From Erythrophleum ivorense (Eukaryota > Streptophyta > Magnoliopsida > Fabales > Fabaceae): DNA of 64,000 nucleotides. Under the pieces are notes generated by a model that saw nothing but the letters and a program-made list of their open reading frames with translations, was not told the DNA's origin and searched no databases. The translations under genes and the position numbers were made by a program. Positions 46,301-58,300 of this stretch are shown here, one piece after another (the stretch's first letter is position 1; every line of letters starts with the position of its first letter). The DNA lies in the NCBI GenBank assembly GCA_026724425.1, contig JAIUCV010000001.1, forward strand, positions 16,598,556 through 16,662,555, read 5' to 3'.

Positions 46301-48516
46301 ACTTATTAAGCTTTAAAAAAAGAACCCAATAAAAAAATTATAAGTTTTTAGCAATAATATAACAAGTATATGATTTAATTAAAAAATATATATTTATTTT
46401 TTTAATTAAAAAAATACACAGAAGAAGAATAACCTAAATTTAACATTTGACTAATAAGAAAAGATAGTCCTAGTCTTTTACTATTACAAATTCTATACAA
46501 TGTGTCCTTTGAGAGAATCGCCATTAAGTCTACCCTAAATTACAAATTCTACACTAAATTGAGTCCTAGAACAACTGGGGAGTCTTCAATGATGTCACTT
46601 CTATTTTTCTATCCTTGACCCTAAGTAACGAGTAGACACTACTCTAATAGGAGAACCAATACTATAAAGTGCCTAATTTAAAACTTAGGATTTGATTTGT
46701 TCCCATATAATAAAATGTTATTAATTTTTTTAATTTAATTGAAGAAGTTGGTGTTTATTTGATAATAAAAATTTTGATAAATATACAAAATAAAATTAAT
46801 ACAAAAAAACATTTAAAACAAAATGATATAAACCCCTAACTTTTGAAGAAAAAAAATGTACTTTTTACCGTGAAACTTTTAAGCAACTAAATCACGTAAA
46901 ATTGAATCCAATATTTAGCAAAGAAAAAATTTATTATTATCATTATTATTACTACTATTTTTTTTTTTAAGAAATGCAAAGATTCAAGAGATGCTCTCCA
47001 AGAGATGAGAGGTAGGACTTATATAAGTAAATCTCATTAAGCCCCACATTTTTTTTCCAAAAGATCCTCTCTCGTGTAAAAAAAAAAAAGAAAGAAAATA
47101 GATGTGGTGGCTTTTTTTTTTTTTCACGGAGTTATTGCTGGCTTTGTTTTTCCACGGAGTTACTATGAAGGGGTGGTTTGGCATCACAAGCCAGAGCAAA
47201 GCTGCAATTTAAAGAGTGAGCAGTGCTTTACTTCCGTGAGTCTGTGACTGACCCTTATGTCTCCATTTAACAATGCATCGGTGAGAGTTGGGTCAGCTTC
47301 TTAGCTGGGCATTCAATGTCTTTGGGACCCCAAAACGTACTATTACAAAGTGGGAGCCTCAGACCATAAAGAAAAAGAAAAGCAAAAGCGACAATCCATT
47401 GCATTGCAAATCCAAAGGAATTAAAAAAGAAATAAAGTGCTAACCATTCTAAAGTGCTATGTAAGAGCATGTAAGAGCATCTTAATACATGCTATAATCA
47501 TTATTGCTCTTTAGCCTACTTTACATAAATCGCCCTCTCATCTCTCTCTCTCTCACTTCTTACAGTAACAGTAGAGTCACGAAGGAGACAGCAATTTGAA
47601 ATCCGGATAACCCAATCATCACCTGCAATCCCCTCAATAATACCATACAAAACTCCCAATCAGGATCCCATCAAATCCCTCAAAATAAAAAATTATAAAC
47701 AAAAAAGAAAGAGAGACCCACTACACACCACAAGCTATAGCCCATAATTCACACGGTTCACGTGTTCACTAGCCAGCAAAACACAAGTCTCCATTATCAT
47801 TCCAACTTGGATTCTCCCTCTTTATTGTCTAAATGCATCATAAATTTGGAAAGAGTGGATAACATTTACGGTGTGCGTCTCATATATTTTCTCTTTTTCT
47901 CTCTTTTTTTTAAATTAAGATAATATTAAAATTCTTAGTATTTAGAAGAATAAATATACAACGTTAAAAGAGATTAAAGACGCAGAACCAACGTTAAAAA
48001 CAATTTCCAAAGTTAAGAAGTTTCGGCCTTTTTACCAAAAAGAACCTATTCTACTTATAACTTCCACAATTCCATCCATCTTCATTTTCTTTTCTGCAAG
48101 CTTAAAAAAAGTGCAAATTCTCTATTTTTATGGGTAATTAAAATACCTTTTCAAAAAATTTGACATGAATACAAAATATTACGAGAACAAAATAAGAAAA
48201 TTTTTATTGAAGACTTTAATTTTATAAAAATGACATTAAAAAACCATAAAAATTAAAATTCTTTTGGACAACTAGAGATAAAAATTACTTTTTGTGCTTC
48301 TAAAATTAATAGTTATGTACAACATAACCATTTTGACGTTACGAGGACATATTCATCCAAGGATATTAATTTTAAAAAGTACTAATAATAATTTTGATCT
48401 GTTTTAGAAATTTTAGTTTTTAATATGCTTTAATATCATTTTTATAAAATTAAAATTTATATGTAAAATTTTACCAACAAAATATATATTTGTACAATTT
48501 TAAATGTCGTATTTTG
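46301..48516. other. Intergenic region 3' of the phytocyanin gene
   Basis: No gene is recognised. The part at 47200-47830 is less AT-rich and contains a CT-rich run (47535-47560) and a CACGTG G-box (47760-47765), but no coherent reading frame. The frames at 46984-47199 and 47267-47470 lack family signals. 47870-48480 is AT-rich and would include any 3' untranslated region of the gene to the right. Confidence 0.4.
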
Positions 48517-49445
48517 TCAAACACAGTAGGGTGAAAGATTGAGGAACGGAACCTGTCTCTCATGGCCAGAGGTGGGGATAGGGCGTATGGTAGCAGAGTC
48601 CACTTCACCAGTCGGCAGAGGAACCGCAGGGTTGCTGTTGATAAACGGCATGCCGTCGCCGCCACCTTTCTTGGGTACTAACGGAACTGTCGCCGTCGAA
48701 CTTCCGGCGGGTGCAGGACCAGGTGAAGCTGCCTGGCGAGGACGGAAAGGCCACGGAAATGCAGGGGACGACGATACTACCCCGCCAGGGGCCGGAGCCG
48801 GAGCTTCCGTCGGAGAAAGCTCCGGTGGCATTGCTGAAGAGACCTTTATGGCGAGCTTTAGAGAAGCTTGGCATGCTTTAAACGACCCGTCGTTGAAGGT
48901 AAAGTAGAAGGAACCAGGGCGCGATGGGTGCCACTAAGAACATTAATAAAGAATTGGTTAGAAATTGCCAAGAAAGATCAGATTTTGAAGCATTTCTGAA
49001 ATACCCAGATAGAAATTGCTAAGAAAAATCAGATTTGGAAGCTATTTCTGAAATAACCAGATGAAATATGGAGGGGATTTACCGTGTAGGAGGTTGTATG
49101 GGGTTTGGTGAGAAGAGTGGCTTGGGTGAAATTGCAGACATCAAAGGCTTTCTGGTTCTGGAAAATGTACAGATTGTAGTGCTGCCTGTGCTTGAAAACT
49201 TGAGCAAAGCAGAGTAATATAAATAATTAGTTGCTATTTTTACTAAACAAAGCTAAGGAAGATTCCAGAAGGTTTTATCTATTTCTGGGTACTATTAGTA
49301 CTACTTAGTACTTACTGATAGAATCTCCAATGTGAACTGTGGGGTTCTTCCACTCTGAGGCTCCATCAACTAAAATTGTGGTACAGTAACAAGACTGGAA
49401 GAGTAAGGATAGAAGAGAGAAGAAAATGGGAAGGAAGGAGGACAT
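48517..49445 (-). CDS. Early-nodulin-like protein (phytocyanin/cupredoxin fold), three exons
   Basis: Coding exons are 49316-49445, 49083-49198 and 48517-48933, each joined by GT-AG introns, giving 220 residues. Residues 1-21 form a signal peptide, so the product enters the secretory pathway. A single plastocyanin-like domain spans about 24-113 (VDGASEWK, GDSI.FKH, HYNLYIF, WHPSRPGSFYF, LKLAIKV). The disulfide cysteines are C65 and C103. The canonical copper Cys and second His are replaced by Asn96 and Ala102, so copper binding is not expected, as in many ENODLs. Residues 117-220 form a Pro/Ala/Ser/Gly-rich arabinogalactan-like tail (TEAPAPAPGG). No hydrophobic GPI-anchor tail is seen at the C-terminus. 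It resembles the Arabidopsis ENODL22-type subgroup. The role in cell-wall or surface signalling is inferred from the family. Confidence 0.88.
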
Positions 49446-49560
49446 GATTACGACGATGATGATGATGATGACGAAGCTGCTTTGTTAATGCAGAGAGAGA
49501 AGGCTGAATCAGGACTAGGCCTTGTATTGTAGCCCTTTTTATGTTGCATATATGTATGGG
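49446..49560 (-). promoter_or_regulatory. 5' leader and probable core promoter of the phytocyanin gene
   Basis: Just upstream of the ATG on the minus strand lies a (CAT)n run (complement of 49453-49470), followed by a pyrimidine-rich leader. An ACATAAAAAGGGC motif near 49535-49547 could serve as a TATA-like element. This is positional inference only. Confidence 0.3.
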
Positions 49561-52500
49561 TAATAATGGAATTCAAAAGAAAAACAAATAAAAAGGTTTT
49601 GGGAACTGTGTTCGTGTGAGAAGGGGGAAGAGAGAGAGAGAGAGAGAGACTAAATTGTGAGAAGGGATTGGCATTTGATGGGGAAGACAGGTTTTGAACG
49701 GGTGCCAGACACGGGTGTTGGGGATGGTGAGCGAGGCTTATTTTACACAGTAAAAGTGGTCTTATTTTTTGTTTCTGGGAAAACTACCTTCTAATTCATT
49801 TATATAAGAAAAAGAATTAATGGAGCGGAGTCAACCAGCTTCGCAGAGACACTGAAGTATGTATATTATATGAATTGGTTGTATTATAATATAATAAAAA
49901 TTTATTAAAATAAATATTTTAGATGATAAAGTCGATGTATTTATTTTACCGAGTTTTATGAGCTCTATGTATTAGCTATCTGCATATATTATATGTTTTT
50001 TATAGACACGATGATATGTTTTTATATTTTTAATATTAAAATTTTAAAGACCGAATTTAGCTATCATTTTTTCTCATTTCTTAATAAATTTTTAGTATTT
50101 TTATCAAAAATTTTTAATAAAAATATATCAAATAGGTATTTTCTATGACCCGACAAACATGATTGAATTTTTTCAGAGAAACTCTTTCATATCTTAAATT
50201 TTTATTAAGTAATGAGATAACAAAAATTTTAAGAAACTTTACTTAGGACTTGACTGAGAGTTTTGATAGGATGAAGTGGTACGGAGTGCCGTTTAGAATC
50301 TTTGTAGTATTGCATCTTGTGTAGTTAAAAAAAGAAAGATTGAAATTTCTAATACTAGAAGTTACTTTTAATATTAGAAATTCTAAACTTTTTTTTTTCA
50401 AATTACATCTAATCTTTCTCTCTCTCTCATTGCACCCAATGTTTCTCACTCCAGCTATAGAGGCTATGGACTTGCATGGAGTGGGGTGGGGGAGATAATT
50501 CATTTTATTAATTTGAAGTTTAATAAAAAAAAAAAGGTAAATCTCACATTTCTCACTTAATTTAATAATGTCATTATTGGGGCAGGTAAATTTGAAGAGT
50601 AAACATTTCAATATTATCTTTATAATGTTAACGTAAAAACAAAATAAACAATTTGAATGGGTTAAAAAAAAAAGATAATTATAAAAAATTCAAACTATTC
50701 AATTTAGATACGGAAAAAGTGCATTTTCAAGATCATTTAAAAACAATCTAAGTGATACTTGATACATTATTAATTTAATATTTTAGATGTTTAAAAATTA
50801 TTTATAAAAATAAGTATGATAGGTATAGCAAAAATTTATTTCTTCTAAATAAATTTTTTAAATACAAAATTTGAAATAAATATCAAAATTTCTCATGATT
50901 GGAAAAATTGAATCAAACCAATTAGTTAAATTGCATAATTGATAAATCAATTATAGTGACCTTAAAAAAATGGCTAGGCAACAAGTTAGTAAAATATTAA
51001 TTAGACCAATTAAAAATTATAAAAATCAAATGATTTAATACTAAATTGGTCAAAAATTAATTTTTTTTAATTAAAATTTTTGTATTCTACAATAGAAATT
51101 TATAATATTTATTGAATTTTAACCAACTCATGTTATATAGATTTATTATCATATGTAAATACTTTACTTAATTTCTATATTATTAAATATTTATATTTAT
51201 TTTAAATATTATTTTAAACTAATATTTAACTGAAAAATATTATATATCTCAATTGAACCATAATCAAATTATTATACTATACTCATTATTTCAATGACCA
51301 ATTGAATTAAAACATTGAAATTTCCATATAACAAACATCACGTCAGTTTTGGATGAAATCAAAGTTGTGCAGAAGGACGAGGAGAACCTGTAGGCACTGA
51401 TCTATGATGATGGGGTTTATTATTGTTAAATGATTAGTGCTGTGATTATTAGCATGCCGTCAATATATATATTATGTTCAGTTTTCAATTCAAAGACCTT
51501 TCTCCTTGGTTAGTGAGAAGTCCAAAATATCTTTCTTTCGTTACTCCATTTGTTTTGAATAAAGCTTTTGCCTCTTCTTTGTACAATGTGATGGTGCTCA
51601 TACTTTGATGCAGAGGGGAATAAAATCCCTCAAGGTATCCCTTTCTGCACTTCTTTTCTGCATATTTATCGTAAGCAAAGCCAGAAATTTGCATATTACG
51701 AAAAAGCAGGATGAGAAAAGGAAACGACCTTACCAAGTTAGAAGACCTTTTTCTCCTTTGTAATACATTTATTGTCCAATTTATTTGTATAAAATAGAAA
51801 CCAGATCAATTTGACCACTAAAATGAATCAGTTAAGTACTAAACATAATTCAAAAAGGCCTTTATTAATGAAATAAATTTGACTTGTACAGATGTATATT
51901 GGCTCGGACCCATTTACTCACTCCATTTTCATAAGTTTGAGAATAAGTTCTCTGATTTCTCTGTAAATTGGAAAGAAAGTCCATGTATTAGAATTATAAC
52001 ACTTCAATGAGATGATTAATAATAAAAAGAAATAACAAAATGTGCAATTAGTTCGAGAATAAAATGGTAATAGGTATTCTTAAATACATATAATCTTTAA
52101 TCTTAGAATGTAATAAGTTTTTCACTATTTGTCAACGTTTATTTATTTATTATACTAAACACTTCATTATTAACTTAACCGTATTAAGTTATTGCATTCT
52201 TGCCCCCTCCCCTATGGTTGTAGACTTGTAGATATACCCGGCCTGCAACCCCTAGGAAATAATAATTTCTTTTAACCAGGAAAAAATTAATGTTATTAAA
52301 ACACTAATACAATTGCGAAGTGCGAATTTATTATGTTAGATCTTCAATATTGTTTGTCGCAAAAATTTTTGTATCTCTAGTTCTCTCATATTAATCTTAA
52401 AAAAAATTTTGGCACAAAAAACCAAGAGCTAGCTAAAAAATCGGAGAACTTAGCAGCTTTAATGAGAAACTAATCAATATTCAATAAATATTTAAGCCAG

Positions 52501-53106
52501 AATGCCAAAATATATTTTAAGCAATAATAATAGCCCATTTCTGCAACCAGTATTTGGCGCATGATCATGTTTTATAGTTTACACCAAATTAACTTATCAG
52601 CTAACAATTTGATATTATTAAGCCTTTGCCAAATGCCAAGTTAGACGGTCGAAGACTAAAATAACAGGCCAGTATCAACAACGCATCTCATTCATATATC
52701 AGTACAAGAACATAAATCTCAAGACTAACCTGCTTGACATATGATATAAACATTTTATGTATACTTTTTTACGGATATATAACGCTCTCTAAAGCATGCC
52801 TAATTATATATAGTCGCCTAAAATCCCCCTTTGCTCTAAATATGCAGCTCCAGATTTCTACTTTTCATCTTCCACAGATAAGGGAAAGCTATTTCTTCGG
52901 TATCAAGGAATTTTCCTTATGAGTCAGGTTACAATTCCTTCCTATATATGTCAAATCATTACCCCCAATTGCCTGAGACAACTTCCATATTGAAACTTTT
53001 AATTTAAGAAATAATTGATTTGCCCATATTTATTAAGTTCCTCATCCCCCGAGCAAGATCAAGGGTAGATCTTTAGTTCCCATCCTGCACCTCAAGCAAA
53101 TTTGAT
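49561..53106. other. Intergenic region between the two genes
   Basis: A (GA)n run lies at 49630-49649. An 11-bp perfect inverted repeat (50344-50354 with 50372-50382) could form a hairpin. Most of 49850-51300 is very AT-rich. One minus-strand frame at 51485-51736 has balanced composition and is listed separately. 52700-53106 probably includes the 3' untranslated region of the bZIP gene. Nothing else is recognised. Confidence 0.4.
51485..51736 (-). CDS. Small unrecognised reading frame, doubtful
   Basis: An 83-codon frame starts from an ATG at 51736. Its composition is protein-like (FAYDKYAEKKCRKGYLEGFY, then MSTITLYKEEAKALF) rather than low-complexity. There is no recognised domain, no signal peptide after the first dozen hydrophobic residues, and no neighbouring exons I can connect. 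It may be a fragment of a decayed gene or chance. Treat as unconfirmed. Confidence 0.2.
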   Translation of the reverse strand: MVRSFPFLILLFRNMQISGFAYDKYAEKKCRKGYLEGFYSPLHQSMSTITLYKEEAKALFKTNGVTKERYFGLLTNQGERSLN

Positions 53107-55552
53107 CTACCACTGCCAGGAGCGAACCCTTCGAAGTACACGTGGCTGCCTTTGCTTCTCGACAATGGGAATAACTCTTTCCATGAGCTGCAGAACAATC
53201 AAACAGGTCAGTTGTGAGCCAATTAAAGGAGACTTTCGATAGCTAAAATATGTTTTTAGAGGGAGGATAATTATGAATGACATACAATCCTGAATAGTAT
53301 AAACATGAACTTGTTAAGCTTCACAGTTCGTACTACAAAAGAACTTGGTTGAATTATTCTGTATCTCTTAAATCTCCTAAAGACATCTGAGGGGCAGATT
53401 AAAATAACGAAACTGGTGATGCCAGGGGGAGATGCGATTGCAGAAGTTGCCTAAGTCGATATCCCATATTATAAGCAGCTTTGATGAGACACTACGCCAA
53501 TCCCTTTAAGTAGAAAAAGGAAGGTGCGAAACTCATGAATCAATAGAACAAAAAGAAAAATGCTTATCCAAAAAAAAGAAGGAACATAACAAATGTGCAA
53601 ATGTGACCAACCATGTTAAAGTAAACTAAATATTAACAACATATTCTGTCAGTAGAAACTACCCTTAGTCAGGATATTATAACAGTGAAAGAAAAATACA
53701 TCAGATAAAGAGCAAATCATTACCTGCTTATACCTTTTCTTGCTCCTCTCAGCCTGCACGAACAAATCTTTTGTCAGCCATGAAAAAATAAAAAAGATGT
53801 ACAATAAACTCTTTGGCTGGAAAGGCAAAAAGGCTTGAATTAAGACGTAAAAAAAAAACTGAAAACTGAATTAAATCAATGAAGGAAACACCGATATTTG
53901 AGAAGGAAAAATTAAGAACAGACTCAACAAAGGGCTTAGATCCTCATTGGTGTTTAAAAACACCATTAAGCATACTAATTATTATTGTCTATACTCAGTA
54001 ATGAAAAATATCTATCTTAATCAACAATTCAACAGACCATGACAACAAAATTCCTAATAAACAAAAAACAACACTGATCTCAAATGTCTGATAATTTTCC
54101 TATACACAGAGTAGAAGACCTCCAGCAGAAAGATAACTAGCACCAAGCTTAGGAATCCATCAGCCAGCAAAATCTTGCTCATCTAAGCGTAGCCATGCTG
54201 TCACTGTATGGGCATATTCCATTTATGTTGAAATCACTTAGAAAAGGACTTGCCAACTCGTTTCCTAAAGTAAGGCCTGAAATTGCAATCCCATAACACG
54301 AATTTGGACCCAAAGGCAGACTAATATATTTCCTGGAACCATGCATTGTGAACAAAACTACCATAATTCATAGAATCTAAAGGTACATATAGATGGGGAT
54401 AAAGGAGGAAATGGGATGAAGGCGAAGAGTTGGGAGTAAAATTAATCCATCAACATCTAGTTATGACACAACGAGGGCTATTTGAGAAGTACTATCTTAT
54501 CTACGTGTCTCCAAAAACACACATTGCTTTGGCCCAAACTTGTGACTCACATAATCAACTACAAAGCACAGGAATGGTTTTACATAAAGCAGAACTGACT
54601 GTCATTATAATACAATACTGAACAAAAAAGGCTTCACCCGAAAAAATCCATTTTTCAGAAAATACTTTGAAATACAGCGTGTTAAGATTGTCAACAATTA
54701 TGAAATGGACCACAATGCAGCACCTTTTCCTTCATCAGCTGCTCATTTTCCTCCTCTAATCTCACCGCTATCGACTCTAATTCAACTTGGTAAGCCTGAA
54801 GTCCAATATTCAAACCAACAGTTACTTCAAATCATATCAAAAGTCCATAAACCAAACACATTTCTCGGGCATACCTGCTTTCGTTCCCTAGACCTTGCTG
54901 CAGATTCTCTGTTTTTAATCATTCTTCGTTGCCTCTGCTGTGCGGCCTTATCCAATGGCTCCAAAACAGGACGCCCTCTCTTATTCCTCCCACCTCCTCC
55001 ACTCACCTCCCCTCCATTACCGAAACCAACTACTGACCCTTCAACTTTATCCATCGATTGGAACGTGGTTGGCGGAATAGGATCAAACGTAAACACACCC
55101 CCACTCACCCGCTCGGTGGGGACCACAGGCATCTTCACATCATCATCGTCCACAGCCCCAGCCTTGGCCAGAAAATCCTCTAGAGTCATCATTTCATCCA
55201 GTGCCTCCTCCTTGCACTCCCTCCTATCACCGGAAATCATATCCTTCCAAACATCATCCATGGTTTTCGGAACATTCAGGGACCCACCGCCGGCATTGCC
55301 GTCAGCAGGGTTGGCGCCAGCATTGGCCGGCGTCTCAATTAAAGTTATTTGGGCATCGAGGAGGGTGGACTCCGTGATGGGCCCAGACTCGTAAACATCG
55401 CGAAGAATGCCGTCGACGGTCATCGAGCCCAAATTTCCTCTCCTAATTTTCTTATCTGCGACTGTGGATTGGGGTCTGGTAGAAGTAGAAGCAGCAGAAG
55501 AAGAAGAAGATCGTCGCAATAGATCCGATTTTCTTGAATTCGATGACGCCAT
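53107..55552 (-). CDS. GBF4: Group A bZIP transcription factor, GBF4-like, four exons
   Basis: Coding exons are 54875-55552, 54724-54795, 53724-53753 and 53107-53187, all GT-AG, giving 286 residues (Arabidopsis GBF4 is about 270). It is a nuclear DNA-binding protein of the ABI5/AREB clade, expected to bind ACGT cores (G-box, ABRE) as a dimer. Visible motifs are a Ser-rich N-terminus with RRSSSSS at 13-19, TMDDVWKDM at 97-105 and MTLEDFLAKAG at 122-132. The basic region NRESAARSR is at 214-222 (N-x7-R intact). A short zipper has L232, L239 and L246. The end RRVRSWQW resembles the SLEW-type end of GBF4. The second exon begins exactly after the basic region and the third is only 30 bases. I start at the ATG at 55550-55552. 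ABI5-family identity is firm; GBF4 over EEL or AREB rests on the motif order and the short length. Confidence 0.93.
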
Positions 55553-55591
55553 CAAATTTGTCGGATTTTCTCTCTCTGCGCTCAGACCTTC

Positions 55592-55615
55592 TAGGGTTTC
55601 TCTCTCTTAGGGTTT
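55592..55615 (-). promoter_or_regulatory. Two telo-box motifs upstream of the bZIP start
   Basis: On the minus strand AAACCCTAA (complement of 55607-55615) and AAACCCTA (complement of 55592-55599) lie 40-65 bases upstream of the ATG, within a pyrimidine/purine-rich leader. Telo-boxes near plant transcription starts are known in growth-related genes and as Polycomb-recruiting elements. Function here is inferred. Confidence 0.55.
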
Positions 55616-57604
55616 GGGGTTTTCGGAATTCGTCGTCCGTTGGAACCGGAGGGGGTCAGGGAATGAGAGCTGCTAATGGAACCGGGAGGAACCTGGAGAC
55701 TTTAAGGAATTTGGGAAGAGAATGCGGGATGAGAGTGAATGGAGTGGCCAGTTGCCGGTTGAACGGGTTACCTCGGTCCAAATTATTCGACGGGCAAGTT
55801 CAGGCGGTTATACCAAACGTGCCATTAGGCACTTGACTTGCTGCGGCGTTCTGAAAGAAAGAAATTTATATGTTGCTATTAAAATTTTTAGTGAATAAAA
55901 ATATAATATGAGTGTATAATTAATAGTCAGCAAATTATTTACAAATTTTATACATTTAAATTTGAGTATGAAATATATAAAATTTACAAAAAGTTAAATA
56001 ATATAAATATTACAATAATAAGTATTAATAAAGTTCTATAAATATTAAAATCATGGGTATTAAAAATATTTAAAATATCAATAACCATATTTAAGTTTCA
56101 AAATATAATTTAAAATAATTTTTTCAATTTTCAAATCTTTGTAATTGTTAATGATTTTAAACAACATATTAAAAATTAAACTAACAAACAAATCAAATAA
56201 TGAGTAAACTTTTGTAATATATAATGTAATTTTTTATTTGATTTAATTTATAAATATTATATATTAAGTATGTAGCCGGTGAATTCTTGCAACTCCTTTG
56301 ATAGTCTTCCTTTTTTTTTTTTGGTAATGTTTATTATATTATTATAACTAGTATTAATCCCTATAAATTCTAGAGTTTTATAAAAATATAGGTCCCATGA
56401 CAACAAAAAACATGGGTCTTATAAGAAAAAAAATCAAAAAATAATATGAATGACCAATGATAAACAATAATAGAGGTATACAAATAGTATTAGAATAACA
56501 CATAAATAATAACAAACAGTGCAGCAATGATATGATGTTATAAATAGTATAATAAACCGTGCAAATAAATAATGTTAATTCAAAATAAATTATTACTTAA
56601 TTTTTTATTTTTTATTTTTTAAAATAAAAGTACGATAATCATTTTTATTCTTAAAATTATTTTTTATTTTATTTCTTTTCATTATATATAACAAATGGGT
56701 TATAAGTATCTAAGGGTTAAATTTAAATTTGCCCAAACTCGTTTTGAAATATTTATTTGTAATATTCAAAACCCTAGCAAAGATCCATTATCTGTTATTG
56801 ATAAGATTTTGTTCTAGTATCATTAAATGCCCAAAGTTCCTACCCAAATTGCCGTCCCTAAAATTATGATGGATATGATTTAGAACTTTTTAAAGATCTA
56901 ATTATGTAGTGCCAAACTATGAAAAACCTTTACTTTGTCAATTTTATTGAGAATAATATAGCAAATACATTAAAATCACAATTATGTCATGTAGAAAAAA
57001 AGGTTATATTATTTTTTAATTTTTTATGGTTTAATTCAATTTTAAATTTAATTTTCATATAATTTAAGATTTTGTAATTAGGTACTTATATATTAAAATT
57101 TTTTTAAATAAGTCGTTGTTATTAAACTTTTGTTTTTAGAGACTTAACCAACCATATGTCATTTTAATACTTTAAATATATATAATTTATGTCAAAAAAG
57201 AAAATAAAAATAAATAATAAAATAAAGTTAACTTTCATACATGTCATATGATACAACTTATATCGAGTGACTTAGGAGAATTGGATTAAATTATGTATAT
57301 TAGGAGTTATAATAAATTATGTATATTAAGAGTTCTAAGGTAACATATGTTTGACCTCTCAAGCAAAGTTTAACTTTACACTAAGAAAGATTCCGTGATA
57401 GGGAATCAATTGGAATTTTAATAACTTTGAAGACAAAAAGGTCATACTTACATTTTCTTTATAAAAAAAGACACAATAACAAAATTATTATAAAAAACAA
57501 ACACCATATTGTTTTTTTTGGCATATCGCATTTTAAAAATAATGTGTCTTAAAAATATTATTATAAAAACAAAATTATTATGACATTTTTAGATCTTTTT
57601 CTTA
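55616..57604. other. Upstream region of the bZIP gene and AT-rich spacer
   Basis: 55616-55860 is GC-rich and likely holds the promoter. Its open plus-strand frame (55534-55836) overlaps the bZIP leader antisense and has no domain. 55860-57600 is AT-rich with no recognisable gene or element. Confidence 0.45.
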
Positions 57605-58300
57605 CACTACAAAAAATCTCACTTTTTGTGACAACTTTTAGTGGCAACTACAGAGGTTGTCACCAGAATATTCACTTTTCAATTGTAACTTTCAACAGTC
57701 ACCACCTAATATTGACTTTTAGATACAAATTTACAAATTCACCCCTTAAATTTTGACTTTCAATCACGACTACTAAAAGTCATCAACAAAAGTCTCATTA
57801 CTAGGTGTCATATAAGTGAGGCCAACTTGTAAGTCAATTGGTGATGATTAAATAGTTGCCACCTTTAGTAATTTTTTGTGGCAACCATTGAAATTTGTCA
57901 CAATTGCTTGCAATTATATTGGCGGCAACTTAATATTTGTGAACAAAAAGTGATTTTTTATGGCGACTATAGAAAATTACCACGAAAGGTCTCATTTTCA
58001 ATTTTTTGTGAATAATAATATCAATAGCAACTAATTAGTTGCTACCAAAAGTGACTTTTTGTTACAATTATTAAAAGATGGCATGAAAAGTCTCCTACTT
58101 CAAGCATTTTGTAAGTGGGATTTGGGAGCAACTAACTAGTTGCTAGCAAAAGAAATTTAAGCAATACTTCTTGTAATAATATTAGTGGCAAACATATAGT
58201 TGCTACCAAAAATAGGTTTGGGTGACGACTATTAAATGTCACCACTAAAGGTCCTCTCAGATATTGTATGCGTGTGATGACTAATTAGTTGTCATAAATA
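57605..58300. repeat. CACTA subterminal repeat zone
   Basis: Direct and inverted copies of GTGGCAACT, AGTTGCTACCAAAAG and GTCACCAC-like motifs recur roughly every 40-90 bases. Examples are near 57648, 57658, 57852, 57880, 57922, 58027, 58039, 58133, 58198 and 58240. In En/Spm elements such repeats are the binding sites of the TNPA-type protein. Confidence 0.8.

Noticed and set aside
48539..48907. 122-codon plus-strand frame over the phytocyanin third exon
   Set aside because: Antisense shadow of the GC-rich Pro-rich tail; the minus strand gives a continuous phytocyanin with matching splice sites.
54179..54364. 61-codon minus-strand frame within bZIP
   Set aside because: It lies wholly in the second intron and is not needed for any exon.
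54705..55394. 229-codon plus-strand frame overlapping the bZIP gene
   Set aside because: It is the antisense shadow of the bZIP first exon; serine/proline-rich nonsense with no domain.
55534..55836. 100-codon plus-strand frame upstream of the bZIP gene
   Set aside because: It overlaps the bZIP leader and start on the other strand, has no domain, and is explained by local GC-richness of a promoter.
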